Shown here piece after piece: positions 42,927 through 52,098 of a stretch of 64,000 nucleotides of DNA. Every line of letters starts with the position of its first letter. Positions within the stretch are counted from its first letter, which is position 1. A program made the position numbers and the translations under genes. Location of the stretch: NCBI GenBank assembly GCA_029245865.1, contig JAQWOM010000002.1, positions 16,671 to 80,670 on the forward strand, in the 5' to 3' direction. This stretch comes from Planctomycetota bacterium. GTDB taxonomy: Bacteria > Planctomycetota > B15-G4. The notes under the pieces were generated by a model. It searched no databases, was not told where the DNA came from, and saw nothing but the letters and a program-made list of their open reading frames with translations.

Positions 42927-45383
42927 TTAGGAGTCGAGGTCCTCGATGTCGCTGTCATCGAGCGCTTCCGGCTCTTCTGCCTCGCCTTTCCCTGGGTCGC
43001 CAGCCTGCCGCTGAGCCTCCATGAGGCCTGACAGCAAGTCCCCCGCACGTTGAAACTGCTGACGTGCTTCATCTCGGGCAGACTTTATGGCCTGGAGCAC
43101 CTGCGCGTGGTCACTACGCGCTGCATCCAACTTTGCCATGAGGTCTTTCAACTCGGCGCCGGCCTTGTCTCGGCGGCCCGTCAACTGCACCTCTTCCTCG
43201 GCCGTTGCTTCAACACGCTTGCGGCGCTCCTGCTCGACAACTTCGAGCCCCGCGATGCGCTGCTTGAGCGAGTGCTCAAGAGAAACCAGTTCCTTCTCGG
43301 CGACATCACGCGCCGACCGCGCCTCACGCGCCGCGATCAGATCACGCTCTGTCGCCTGGCGAGATGAAGCGAGGCTCTCTTCAACACTGGCCAGGTCGGC
43401 AGTCGCTCGATCGCGAGTTTCATTGAGCCGCGCGAGCTCTCGCTCCAGTGCAATCGCCCTGTCCTGAAGTCGGGACTCCTGGTCAACCGCCACTTTCTTT
43501 GCTTGGTCCAATTCGAGACGAATCTCGCTCAGTCTTGATTCGTGCGCATCTCGCTTCACTTCGAAACGACGCGTGCGAGTTTCAGTGCTTTGAACCAACT
43601 CATCGTGAACCCCGCGTGCGCGCTTGACAGCGGCTGTCAGCGCTTCCAGTTGCGTTTCCGTGGCAACCAGATCCGTGCGGCGATCTTCAAGATGAGATTC
43701 TTCCCGAGCGAGCTCTGCGCGACGATCAGTCAGCAAGACTTCCGATTCTTTGACGCCCGTGAGCGAGAGTGCGTGGCGCCCCTCTAGCTGAACCACAGCT
43801 TCTTGCAGTCGGGCATAGCTGGATTGCGTTCCGACATGCGTCGATTGAAGCGCCTTTTCTTTCTCTGCAAGAGACTCGAGTCGCAGTTCAAATTCTGCAT
43901 TTTCTCGAACAAGTCGGTCGTTGTCTTGCTGCGCCTTGCCGAGAATCTTGCGGCGCTCTTCCTGAGTTTCTCGAAGTGCGGTTTCGGCGGACTGCACATC
44001 AGCCCGTGCGTTCGAAACCCGGGCCTGCAATTCTCCCAGAGCTTCCTCGGACTTCTGGGCCTGGGCTCTCTGCGCTGCAAGAGCGCGCTCGGATTCCGAG
44101 CGCTGCTTGTCGACCTTTTCGATGTCTGCTCGGCCAGCCCTGAGCTGGGAGTCAACTTCCGAGCGACGTGACTCATCATCTTGGACTCGTTGCACCAAAG
44201 CATCGGCTAACTGCTCGAGCTCAGACGCCGATTGAGCGACGCGCGCCTCGCCAGCAACGATCTCAGTGCCCAGTTCGGCAAGTCGCTGCTGGCGCTCGAC
44301 AACCTGCCGCTCGACCTCCTGCAACTTGGCACGCCGCCCCTCACAAGCCCCATCAAGCTCCTGAAGCTTGCGCGAGCTGCTCTCGCGACGCGCTTCGACT
44401 GCGCGCGCTGCCTCTTCGAGATTTGCGATCTTTGCGTCCAGACCGAGCGACTTCGACTCCAAGTCATCGGACTTGCCATCCCACTCGACAAGTCGCGCTT
44501 CCGCCTGGTCCGCCTTGATGCGCGCAGCATCCGCGCGCTGCTGCTGCTCGGCTTGCTCTAGCCGCGCGGCTTCAACAGCTTCCCTTGTTTCATCGAGCTC
44601 TTTGGCCTTCTCGGCCAACTCGGCGTCACGCGCACGGAGTTCTTCAAGAACTCCGTCGATTTGCCCCTGCGTCTTTCCGTAACGAGGAACGTCCGCTCGA
44701 GCGGCATCCTCTCCGACTCCGGCCACAACTTGCGGCAACCGGTGCCCCGGACCACCGGAATCCACGGGTGACGAATCGCCATCTCCCTCGGATCGCTGAG
44801 AATCCAGCGACGTCTTCAGGCGATCCTCCACCTCTGAGAGGCGCTGAGCGGCTTGTGACCCCAAACCAGAGCCCTCGTTGGCATCCACATCTTGTGCGGA
44901 TTCCGGCGCTTCCAGGCCCTCGACCTTGCGGTAACCGGAACGGCGTGGACCGGCTGCTTGATCAGCACGTCCGTTCTTCTTGCCGGCCTTGCCCGACTTC
45001 GCCTTCCGCAAGCCCGGCTTGCTTGCGCTGTTCTCGGCACCCTGAGACGGCGAGGCCGTCGTCGCGCCGACCGAAGTGGATCCGCCATCAGTTCCACCCA
45101 CAGTCGGCGCGACGGCGCTGCCTGCCGCATCATTCTTTTCGAGTCTGGCCAATGAGTCAACCGTCGCGAGCGCCGGCTGCTTCGCAAGTTCCTCAACCGA
45201 GTCCATGTCAGTCGCTGCAGACTCCGTGGGCTGGGACTCTGCAGGCGTGGCCTCAGCCTGGCCCTTGAACTGGATCACAAAAGATCCACCGCAAGCCCGA
45301 CAACGAGCGCGGCGACCTCGAAACGCCTCCGCAACCTTGAAGGTCCGTTCGCAATGTGTGCAAGCGGTGACGCTTGTGGCCAT
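42927..45383 (-). CDS. N-terminal zinc-ribbon protein with very long coiled coil
   Basis: An 818-residue protein. The N-terminus carries four cysteines (Cys8, Cys11, Cys28, Cys31; CTHCERTFKV and RCRACGGSF) as in the short zinc ribbons common in planctomycetes. Residues 45-240 are low-complexity Ala/Ser/Gly/Asp. About residues 240-790 are nearly continuous heptad-rich coiled coil (for example LRARDAELAEKAKELDET, then REENAEFELRLESLAEKEKAL-like segments). The tail is acidic (EEPEALDDSDIEDLDS). No membrane segment is present. An SMC-like or cytoskeletal scaffold role is possible but not shown; there is no ATPase head. The 186 bp upstream spacer likely holds its promoter. Confidence 0.75.
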   Translation of the reverse strand: MATSVTACTHCERTFKVAEAFRGRRARCRACGGSFVIQFKGQAEATPAESQPTESAATDMDSVEELAKQPALATVDSLARLEKNDAAGSAVAPTVGGTDGGSTSVGATTASPSQGAENSASKPGLRKAKSGKAGKKNGRADQAAGPRRSGYRKVEGLEAPESAQDVDANEGSGLGSQAAQRLSEVEDRLKTSLDSQRSEGDGDSSPVDSGGPGHRLPQVVAGVGEDAARADVPRYGKTQGQIDGVLEELRARDAELAEKAKELDETREAVEAARLEQAEQQQRADAARIKADQAEARLVEWDGKSDDLESKSLGLDAKIANLEEAARAVEARRESSSRKLQELDGACEGRRAKLQEVERQVVERQQRLAELGTEIVAGEARVAQSASELEQLADALVQRVQDDESRRSEVDSQLRAGRADIEKVDKQRSESERALAAQRAQAQKSEEALGELQARVSNARADVQSAETALRETQEERRKILGKAQQDNDRLVRENAEFELRLESLAEKEKALQSTHVGTQSSYARLQEAVVQLEGRHALSLTGVKESEVLLTDRRAELAREESHLEDRRTDLVATETQLEALTAAVKRARGVHDELVQSTETRTRRFEVKRDAHESRLSEIRLELDQAKKVAVDQESRLQDRAIALERELARLNETRDRATADLASVEESLASSRQATERDLIAAREARSARDVAEKELVSLEHSLKQRIAGLEVVEQERRKRVEATAEEEVQLTGRRDKAGAELKDLMAKLDAARSDHAQVLQAIKSARDEARQQFQRAGDLLSGLMEAQRQAGDPGKGEAEEPEALDDSDIEDLDS

Positions 45384-45569
45384 AGGCCGTCTCCCTAAGT
45401 CCCAACCACGGGATGTGAGCCCGGAACATACCGCACGAGCCCCACGGATCCATCACGAGACTTGGCCCAAGACAAAACTTGATCGGGTCCCACGAACGCA
45501 GCGACCACTTGGAGGCCTTCACGCTCTCAAGTCGGATTCTTCCTCGGGGCGACCGCCCAAGATCGCCGG

Positions 45570-46787
45570 TCAGCGAATCGTGGTCGTTCGACGATGCTCT
45601 CGGCGCATGACTTCCGGGTCGACGAGTCGGCCACACACAGCGCTCGCTACCACGACGTCAGGGCCAGCAAGAAGATCTTGAGGCGAGGTGGCCACCGTGG
45701 TGACACGGCGCTCTGACCGCCCGCTTTCCGGCGCTGTCGTGCCAGGGGTGAGAAGAATGGCCCCTGAGCGCAAAAAGGCCGTGATAAGTCCCTCCTCAAG
45801 TGCGTGCAGCAAGGTCCGCCGCGAGGCCGGAAGGACATACATGTGCATGCCTGGCTTGAGGCGGCGCTCTTGCAAAGCCTCCGCAGCGCGACGCAGAGTC
45901 GTCACGGAGCCAGCTACGACAGCCTCATCCACGGGCAATCCAGGGTCTGCCCCTGGATTCACCAGTGAGCCCCCCGCCCGCGCCACGAGACCCAATCGCT
46001 GGCCCTGAAGCGTCAGATCCGCAGCAGGCAGATCCGCAGCAGGCAGATCAGAGGTCCCTACGGGGCTGGCTGCGACTTCCTCCAGAACCCGTGCGGACAG
46101 CCAGACTCGCGTCGCTTCGTCTGGCGGCACCAGCGACGACAGGCCCTCCCGCGCCAGGGCTGTGCAGAGGGCCATCCGTTCATCCACCGCCAGATCGAAA
46201 ACGCCTCGTCCACCCAACTCGATCACCCGCCCGGCAGCCGATTCACCCACGGCTCGGGACACATGGAGAGCCAGTTCCTGCGGCCCCACCCAGCGTGGCA
46301 GGCGCCCAGAAATATTCACCGAATAGCCGGCCGGCGCCTGCACGGTCATGGTCTTGTGCCGCAAGAGCCTCACCAACTCATCCGGACGTCCGCGTAAGAC
46401 CAGCGCGCCAAGCCCCCCGAGTCCCCCGACATCTGGTGAAGTCCCTACCACGATGTCATCAGACCGTACCCAGCCTTCTTCTGCAGCAACGACGCCGGGC
46501 CACCCCATCCGAACTGGGTCGAAGGCCAACGACGCTCCATGCTGCTCGGAGAAGTGCCTGACGATACGTCGCCGTGTGGCGGGGCACTCTGGATCCGCCA
46601 CGAAGAGAAAACGCTCCACGTGGCGCGGCCGTCCGGCGCCAGAGCGCTTGCGCTCGGCGACGAGAGTTTCTGCGGTTGCTCCATCTAGAACGACACGATC
46701 GGGAGCTATGTGCACGCCCACATTCGCCTCAAGCTCCGAACGCTCGGCATGAGCAGCCAGAAGACGAAGAGCTCGCGTGCTCGGCAT
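45570..46787 (-). CDS. LeuC/aconitase-fold protein lacking all Fe-S ligands (probable pseudoenzyme)
   Basis: A 405-residue protein that aligns along its length with the LeuC part of the gene at 47994-49991. Shared landmarks are the helix-rich GQVARKHL-type start, SVNISGRLPRWVGPQELALH, VIELGGRGVFDLAVDERMAL, LVPPDEATRVWL and a SAVCGRLVDPE end. The catalytic elements are replaced: the DSHT loop reads GTSPDVGGLGGLGALV, the GSCTN cysteine loop reads AGSVTTLRRAAEAL, and the CxxC loop reads LLTPGTTAPES. No [4Fe-4S] cluster is therefore expected. The frame is intact and sits 1 bp after the leuB-like stop, so it is expressed with it. A structural or regulatory role is inferred. ATG 46787 is the likely start. 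Confidence 0.7.
   Translation of the reverse strand: MPSTRALRLLAAHAERSELEANVGVHIAPDRVVLDGATAETLVAERKRSGAGRPRHVERFLFVADPECPATRRRIVRHFSEQHGASLAFDPVRMGWPGVVAAEEGWVRSDDIVVGTSPDVGGLGGLGALVLRGRPDELVRLLRHKTMTVQAPAGYSVNISGRLPRWVGPQELALHVSRAVGESAAGRVIELGGRGVFDLAVDERMALCTALAREGLSSLVPPDEATRVWLSARVLEEVAASPVGTSDLPAADLPAADLTLQGQRLGLVARAGGSLVNPGADPGLPVDEAVVAGSVTTLRRAAEALQERRLKPGMHMYVLPASRRTLLHALEEGLITAFLRSGAILLTPGTTAPESGRSERRVTTVATSPQDLLAGPDVVVASAVCGRLVDPEVMRREHRRTTTIR
46015..46049. repeat. 15-bp in-frame tandem repeat
   Basis: Two identical 15-bp units (agatccgcagcaggc at 46015-46029 and 46030-46044) plus a third partial copy. They encode a doubled LPAAD stretch in the LeuC-like pseudoenzyme. Confidence 0.8.
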
Positions 46788-46788
46788 C

Positions 46789-47856
46789 TCAGCCGGCAAG
46801 TGCGGAGGCCAACAGATCGCCGATTTCGGTCGTGGACTGAACGCCAGCAGACAGTGACTGAATCACGTTCTCCTGGATCAGCCGTGCGACGGTGGCTTCC
46901 ATCTCTTGGGACACCTCGGTGTAGCCCAGGTGGTCAAACATCATGGCTACGGCCATCACAGTCGCAACCGGATTCGCAACGTTCTGCCCTGCATATTTGG
47001 GTGCGCTGCCATGAATGGGCTCAAAAAGAGACACCGCTCCAGGGTGGATGTTGCCGCTAGCCGCGACGCCGAGTCCGCCTTGGATCATCGCCCCGACGTC
47101 CGTGATGATGTCTCCGAAGAGATTGGTTGTGACAGCCACGTCAAACCACTCCGGATTCTTCACCATCCACATACATGCAGCATCAATGTACGCATGATCC
47201 TGTTCGATGTCCGGAAACTCTTCGCCCACCTCTGCCATGGTCCGCGTCCAGAGATCCTGTGCGCGAACGGCATTCGCCTTGTCGATCATCAGCAACTTCT
47301 TGCTGCGGTTGCGTTTCCGCGACAACTCGTAGGCATAGCGAATCACGCGCTCAGTTCCCTTGCGCGTGTAGCGCATGGGCTGGCTTGCCACTTCCTCTGG
47401 CGTGCCTTTGTTTTCAAACTCAGGGCTCGCGGTGTACGCATCCTCAGTGTTTTCGCGGACAATAACCATGTCCACATCTTCAGGCTTCTTGTCTTTGAGT
47501 GGGCAAAGGCGTTCGTCATAAAGCTTGACGGGACGCAAGTTCACATACAGGTCGAGACCAACACGCATCCGCATGATGACACCGTGCTCGACCAACCCAA
47601 CGGGCGCACGTGGATCACCAATGGCCCCCAGCAAGACGGCGTCCATGGACTGGATCTCGGCGAAAGCCGAGTCAGGAAGTGTTTCGCCACCATGTGTTCC
47701 ACCCGTGGCCAGCCAGTGGTCTGTTCCAAAGGGATACTCGACCGTCTCGTAGTCGATACCATGCTTGGACGCGACGGCCTCCATGACGCGCAAACCCGCT
47801 GCAACGACTTCCGGACCGATGCCATCGCCACCGACGACCGCAATCTTGTGAGACAT
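46789..47856 (-). CDS. Isopropylmalate/tartrate dehydrogenase family (LeuB-like)
   Basis: A 355-residue beta-decarboxylating dehydrogenase. GGDGIGPEV near the N-terminus, LVEHGVIMRMRVGLDLYVNLRP with the substrate-binding arginines, VIVRENTEDAY, NLFGDIITDVGA with metal-binding aspartates, and FEPIHGSAPKYAGQNVANPVA for NAD are all present. The substrate loop resembles LeuB-like and tartrate/D-malate dehydrogenases more than isocitrate dehydrogenase. In company with an isomerase of the aconitase/IPMI fold, oxidation of 3-isopropylmalate or a homologue is likely. AGGAG 5 nt before ATG 47856 fixes the start. The LeuC-like pseudoenzyme follows 1 bp after its stop. Confidence 0.85.
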   Translation of the reverse strand: MSHKIAVVGGDGIGPEVVAAGLRVMEAVASKHGIDYETVEYPFGTDHWLATGGTHGGETLPDSAFAEIQSMDAVLLGAIGDPRAPVGLVEHGVIMRMRVGLDLYVNLRPVKLYDERLCPLKDKKPEDVDMVIVRENTEDAYTASPEFENKGTPEEVASQPMRYTRKGTERVIRYAYELSRKRNRSKKLLMIDKANAVRAQDLWTRTMAEVGEEFPDIEQDHAYIDAACMWMVKNPEWFDVAVTTNLFGDIITDVGAMIQGGLGVAASGNIHPGAVSLFEPIHGSAPKYAGQNVANPVATVMAVAMMFDHLGYTEVSQEMEATVARLIQENVIQSLSAGVQSTTEIGDLLASALAG

Positions 47857-47861
47857 GTCAG

Positions 47862-47866
47862 CTCCT
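47862..47866 (-). promoter_or_regulatory. Shine-Dalgarno for the LeuB-like gene
   Basis: AGGAG on the minus strand, 5 nt before ATG 47856. It excludes the start eight codons upstream. The 137 bp spacer before it could also hold an internal promoter. Confidence 0.7.
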
Positions 47867-47993
47867 GATTTCCTGCACATGAGATGAACTGGAAAGACCG
47901 TGTACTGCGCCTAGTCTGCACCATCGGAGGTGCACATCGCGAGGGTGAGATGGTTGCAGCCCCAACACCGAGCAAGAGCGACTGTCAGGCAGT

Positions 47994-49991
47994 TCAGCCT
48001 GCACTCGCCTCCGCAGGGACTCCAAACATTCCGGGTTGGTAAGAGACGATGTGCCCCGCAACAGCACTCGCCGCCACGGTCAAAGGCGAGGCCAGATAGA
48101 GCCGACCTGGCCCACTACGCCCCTGAAAGTTTCGATTGATCGCGGAGACCGTCACTTGTTCGGCAGTTTCACTCACACCCGGCCCGCAACCGATACACGC
48201 TCCACAGCCCGGATTGATGATAGTCGCACCCGCTTCCTCAAAAACTTCGAGCCAGCCTTCTGCCCGAGCCACTTCTGCCGTGGAGGCGGATCCGAACTGG
48301 ACATAGAAATTCACATCGTCGGCCACCTTCCGGCCCGATGAAAGTGCGTCCTTGAGCACGCGGGCGTACATGGCGAAATCGTCCACCTTGCCCGCCGTAC
48401 AGGAACCACCATAGGCGATGTCGATGGAGACCTGGCCCAGCCCTGAGATCAGGGCACCGTTGGTAGGGTCCGACGGGATTCCGCGGTTCGGGTCCCCTGG
48501 CGTCGCCACCATCGGGTGAATCGCTGAGAGATCGATGGTGTGAGTCCCGCCATCGTAGACAGCCCCTTCATCGGGAGACACCAGAGCATCGATCATGTCC
48601 TGTCGCGAGGCGGCCCCCGGACGATTCTCACGGATCCAATCGACGAGCGCTTCGTCCCCCTCGCAAATGCCGGCCTTGGCGGTGCACTCGGTGGCCATGT
48701 TGGCCAGCGTCGCACGCTCATCGATCGACATGCTGGTAAGGCCAGGCCCCCCGAATTCCATGATCCGGTCCAGCGTGACTTCGCGCCGCGCGTACTCCGC
48801 AAGAATATGCAGCATGACGTCCTTCGCGGTGCTGCCATCCGGCAACTCGCCCTGGAGTTCAAAGCGCACTGACTCGGGCACCTTCACGAAGGTCACTCCC
48901 GAAGCGATGAGCGCTGCATACTCGGTAGCTCCGACGCCGTAAGCCAAAGCATTGTTTCCGCCGCCCATGCACGTATGGCTGTCGGTTGCCTGGATGAAGT
49001 CGCCCGGATCCACAAAGTCACGGCGGGCAATTTCGTGACAGATGCCCGGACTCACACCGTCGCGCGACTGATAGTCCCGCACATGAGTGTGCTCCATGAA
49101 CGACGTCTGCATTCGACGCAGGGTCTGAATGTCTTCGTGAAAAGGAGCCATCTTGGAGACGCCGTCGGCGTACAGCAGGTGGTCTTCAAACACTGCGAAT
49201 TTACTCGCATGTGGAATGGTGTAGTCGTCACCAAACTCATGCTGCAAGAAGTAATGAACCTGAGCTGAAGTGAACTCATGGCTGTAGCCGCCGTCGACTT
49301 TCACCATGACCGCGTCGCCAGGCTTCACCGGGCTAGATCCGCCCACGAGATGCTTCGCGACAACCTTCTCTCCCATGGTCATGGGGCGCGAAACCGTGTC
49401 CGGAGCGCCGACCTTGATGCTTCCGTCGAGGAGGCCTCGTGAAAAAGAAAAGAGCCCTCCCACTTCGAGAATCACACGAGTCACCGGATCGTAGGCTGCG
49501 GTGAACTCGTCGAAGGCAATCTCTTCACCATCTTGCAATCGCTTCAACTGTTCATGGTTGCCCATGATCTGGCCAAGGTTGATGTTGTTCCGCTCGTGAA
49601 TGGGAGCAAACGAGGCGGCAATGACAAGCTGGATGCCGCACCACTTCTCACACTGGGCGGCTGTCTCTCTCGAACTTCCGGTGCCTTTTCGATAACCAGA
49701 GACGATCGCACCAAAGTTGCCATCCTTGAGCCCTCGCTCCCGCACCACACGCTGACCATCCTTCATCAGACCGGCGTACGCGTTCAGCGCGATGTCCTCC
49801 GGACGGTGTTTGAAACAAACCCAGGCCGGAGTCATGACGTCGGTATTGACGTCGTCGAGCAGATCTTCGATGGAGAGATCTTCCATACGAAGATCGAGAC
49901 CCTCTTCAATCTGCTGCCGAATGAGATCGAGATCTTTGGTCAAGAACAGGACGCGCTTGCCCGGCTCTAGCTTCACGGTACGTGATGTCAT
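47994..49991 (-). CDS. Aconitase/3-isopropylmalate dehydratase family protein with reversed domain order
   Basis: A 665-residue protein. The LeuD-like swivel domain comes first (about residues 40-190), with YRKGTGSSRETAAQCEKW matching the GSSRE loop and FAPIHERNNINLG after it. The LeuC-like part follows (about 200-660): ATDSHTCMGGGNNALAYGVG, YGGSCTAGKVDDFAMY with the first cluster cysteine, and NPGCGACIGCGPG with the CxxC pair. All three cluster cysteines are thus present, so it should be active. Fungal Leu1 has the opposite order; AcnB shares the swivel-first layout. Isopropylmalate isomerisation is the likely reaction next to a LeuB-like gene, but aconitate or homoaconitate chemistry is possible. 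It starts 10 bp after the thiolase stop. Confidence 0.85.
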   Translation of the reverse strand: MTSRTVKLEPGKRVLFLTKDLDLIRQQIEEGLDLRMEDLSIEDLLDDVNTDVMTPAWVCFKHRPEDIALNAYAGLMKDGQRVVRERGLKDGNFGAIVSGYRKGTGSSRETAAQCEKWCGIQLVIAASFAPIHERNNINLGQIMGNHEQLKRLQDGEEIAFDEFTAAYDPVTRVILEVGGLFSFSRGLLDGSIKVGAPDTVSRPMTMGEKVVAKHLVGGSSPVKPGDAVMVKVDGGYSHEFTSAQVHYFLQHEFGDDYTIPHASKFAVFEDHLLYADGVSKMAPFHEDIQTLRRMQTSFMEHTHVRDYQSRDGVSPGICHEIARRDFVDPGDFIQATDSHTCMGGGNNALAYGVGATEYAALIASGVTFVKVPESVRFELQGELPDGSTAKDVMLHILAEYARREVTLDRIMEFGGPGLTSMSIDERATLANMATECTAKAGICEGDEALVDWIRENRPGAASRQDMIDALVSPDEGAVYDGGTHTIDLSAIHPMVATPGDPNRGIPSDPTNGALISGLGQVSIDIAYGGSCTAGKVDDFAMYARVLKDALSSGRKVADDVNFYVQFGSASTAEVARAEGWLEVFEEAGATIINPGCGACIGCGPGVSETAEQVTVSAINRNFQGRSGPGRLYLASPLTVAASAVAGHIVSYQPGMFGVPAEASAG

Positions 49992-50001
49992 CGAAGTGAA
50001 C

Positions 50002-51207
50002 TCAGACCCGTTGAATCAGCATGGCGATTCCTTGTCCACCGCCGATGCAGGCAGACGCCATTCCGTAAGTCTTGCCCTGTCGTTCCAGATTGTGCACCAG
50101 CGTGAGCAAGAGGCGCGTTCCCGTAGCACCTAGCGGATGGCCGAGCGCAATCGCGCCGCCATTCACATTCACCTTGTCCCGGTTCAACTCGAGTTCTTTT
50201 TCCACCGAGAGATATTGGGCGCTAAAGGCCTCGTTGATCTCGAACAGGTCCACCGCATCCATGTCGATACCCGCCTTGTCGAGCGTGTTACGGATTGCAG
50301 GTGCCGGACCGATCCCCATCTCTGAGGGCTCCACACCGACCGTGTCCCAAGCCACAATTTTCGCGCGAGGCTTCCAGCCCTGCGCCTGTGCCTCGGCCGC
50401 GGTGGTGATCATCAGTGCTGCAGCTCCGTCAACGATGCCCGAGGCATTGCCGGCGGTCACTGTCCCGTCCTTGCCGAAAGCAGCGCGCAGCTTCTGCAAG
50501 CCTTCCAGAGTCGTCTCGGGCTTGATGTGGTCATCGGTGTCTACGACACCCACAACCTTGTCTCGCTTGACGATCTCGACAGGCACGATTTCCTCTGCAA
50601 AAGCTCCGCTCTTCACGGCTTCCGCGCCCAGCTTGTGGCTGCGCAATGCAAACTCGTCCTGCTCTTCTCGTGAGATCCCGTAACGAGTGCCTAGCTTCTC
50701 CGCAGTCTGCGCCATGAACAGACCGCACATGGGGTCGCGCAAAGAGCCCATGAGTTGATCTTGCAGTTCCCACTGCATGCCCAGTCGGTAACCCGCGCGT
50801 GCGTTCCACAAGACGTGCGGCGACTGACTCATACTTTCGGTTCCACCCGCCAGCACGGTCTTGGCCTCGTTTGCCATGATCAAATGGCAACCACTGATGA
50901 CCGACTGGATTCCAGATCCACACAATCGGTTCACCGTAAGTGCAGGCTTTTCGATGGGGATACCCGCCTTCAACTGAATGTTGCGCGCGCCGTACAGAGC
51001 ATCTGCTGACGTGTAAAGCACGTTGCCGAAAACGGTGTGGTCCACCTGCTCAGGCTGAACACCGGAGCGTTCCATGGCAGCGACTGCGGCCTTCGCGCCG
51101 AGGTCCAGAGCGGAAAAGCGAGCCAGCTTGCCAAAGCCAGGAGTACCGACGTACTCCGCCATGGGGGTGCGAGCGCCACCGAGGATTACCAGTTCGTGGG
51201 AAGTCAT
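50002..51207 (-). CDS. Acetyl-CoA acetyltransferase (thiolase)
   Basis: A 401-residue thiolase. The acyl-accepting Cys96 is in NRLCGSGIQSV, the middle motif GGTESMSQSP follows, NEAFSAQ and GHPLGATGTRLL are the histidine loops, and the second catalytic cysteine lies in ASACIGGGQG. The family makes or cleaves beta-ketoacyl-CoA. With the enoyl-CoA hydratase 105 bp upstream and a hydroxyacyl-CoA dehydrogenase further up, it completes the core of a short-chain acyl-CoA oxidation or synthesis set. Specificity (acetoacetyl- versus longer beta-ketoacyl-CoA) cannot be read. The isomerase gene begins 10 bp downstream. Confidence 0.92.
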   Translation of the reverse strand: MTSHELVILGGARTPMAEYVGTPGFGKLARFSALDLGAKAAVAAMERSGVQPEQVDHTVFGNVLYTSADALYGARNIQLKAGIPIEKPALTVNRLCGSGIQSVISGCHLIMANEAKTVLAGGTESMSQSPHVLWNARAGYRLGMQWELQDQLMGSLRDPMCGLFMAQTAEKLGTRYGISREEQDEFALRSHKLGAEAVKSGAFAEEIVPVEIVKRDKVVGVVDTDDHIKPETTLEGLQKLRAAFGKDGTVTAGNASGIVDGAAALMITTAAEAQAQGWKPRAKIVAWDTVGVEPSEMGIGPAPAIRNTLDKAGIDMDAVDLFEINEAFSAQYLSVEKELELNRDKVNVNGGAIALGHPLGATGTRLLLTLVHNLERQGKTYGMASACIGGGQGIAMLIQRV

Positions 51208-51312
51208 TACGTAATTCCTGTGAAAGAGAGTTCGTGTCGTCCGCGCATGCAGCGAATCAACGCAGCGATGTACCGTTCGTCTCGGCGAACCGCGCGGGTC
51301 GGGAGGGAAGAA

Positions 51313-52095
51313 TTAGTTGCCTGTAAACTTGGGCGGCCGTTTCTCTAAAAAGGCGCCCATGCCTTCTTTGAGATCGGTCGTCGCAGCCAGCAATCCAAAG
51401 AAAGTGGCCTCGTAGTTCAGACCGTCCTGCAAAGGCATTTCGGTGCCATGGTTCACAGCATCAAGAGCAAAGCGCACAGCGACCGGCCCTGCACTCATCA
51501 CCTTGCGAACGATCTTCTCGGTGGCAGCCATCAACTCAGACTGCGGAAACACCTTGTTGACGAGACCTATACGCAGTGCCTCTGCTGCATCAATAGGTTT
51601 GGCCGTGAGAATCAGTTCCATCGCGCGGCCCTTGCCAACGATGCGCGGCAATCGCTGCGTTCCTCCATAGCCAGGAATAATGCCCAGCGTGACCTCAGGC
51701 AGTCCCATCAGCGCATTGTCTGACGCGAACCGCATGTGACACGCAAGAGCCAACTCGCAACCGCCACCCAGTGCAAAGCCATTGACCGCAGCGACAACCG
51801 GCTTCGGCGTCGACTCGATGGTGTCCATCAAGCGCTGACCCTTCATCGCAAGTGGCCGAGCCGTGATGGAAGTCTGGTGAACCAACTCGCCAATGTCAGC
51901 ACCGGCGACGAAAGCCTTCTCCCCGGTGCCTGTAAGAATCACAGCCGCAATGGACTCGTCCTCAGCCAACTCATCAAAGGCATGCTGCAACTCGCCAATG
52001 GTCTGCGCATTCAGCGCATTCAGCTTGTCAGGACGGTTAACCGAAATCATGGCAATGCCATCTCGGTCTTCTCTCAAGATGTTTTCGTAGGTCAC
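51313..52095 (-). CDS. Enoyl-CoA hydratase
   Basis: A 260-residue crotonase-family protein. IAMISVNRPDKLNALNAQT, KAFVAGADIGEL forming the oxyanion hole, and ALGGGCELALACHMRFA and GLPEVTLGIIPGYGGTQRLP with the two catalytic glutamates match true enoyl-CoA hydratases of the crotonase type. It hydrates 2-enoyl-CoA to 3-hydroxyacyl-CoA, the substrate of the dehydrogenase encoded at the head of the run. It begins 3 bp after the cyclophilin stop. Confidence 0.92.
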   Translation of the reverse strand: MTYENILREDRDGIAMISVNRPDKLNALNAQTIGELQHAFDELAEDESIAAVILTGTGEKAFVAGADIGELVHQTSITARPLAMKGQRLMDTIESTPKPVVAAVNGFALGGGCELALACHMRFASDNALMGLPEVTLGIIPGYGGTQRLPRIVGKGRAMELILTAKPIDAAEALRIGLVNKVFPQSELMAATEKIVRKVMSAGPVAVRFALDAVNHGTEMPLQDGLNYEATFFGLLAATTDLKEGMGAFLEKRPPKFTGN

Positions 52096-52098
52096 GCT

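Noticed and set aside
46789..47856. LeuB-like enzyme as isocitrate dehydrogenase
   Set aside because: The substrate loop (LVEHGVIMRMRVGLDLYVNLRP) is of the isopropylmalate/tartrate type; the phosphorylatable serine region of ICDH is not seen.
46906..47868. 320-codon plus-strand frame opposite the LeuB-like gene
   Set aside because: Antisense shadow; the LeuB-like strand has all catalytic motifs and a ribosome site.
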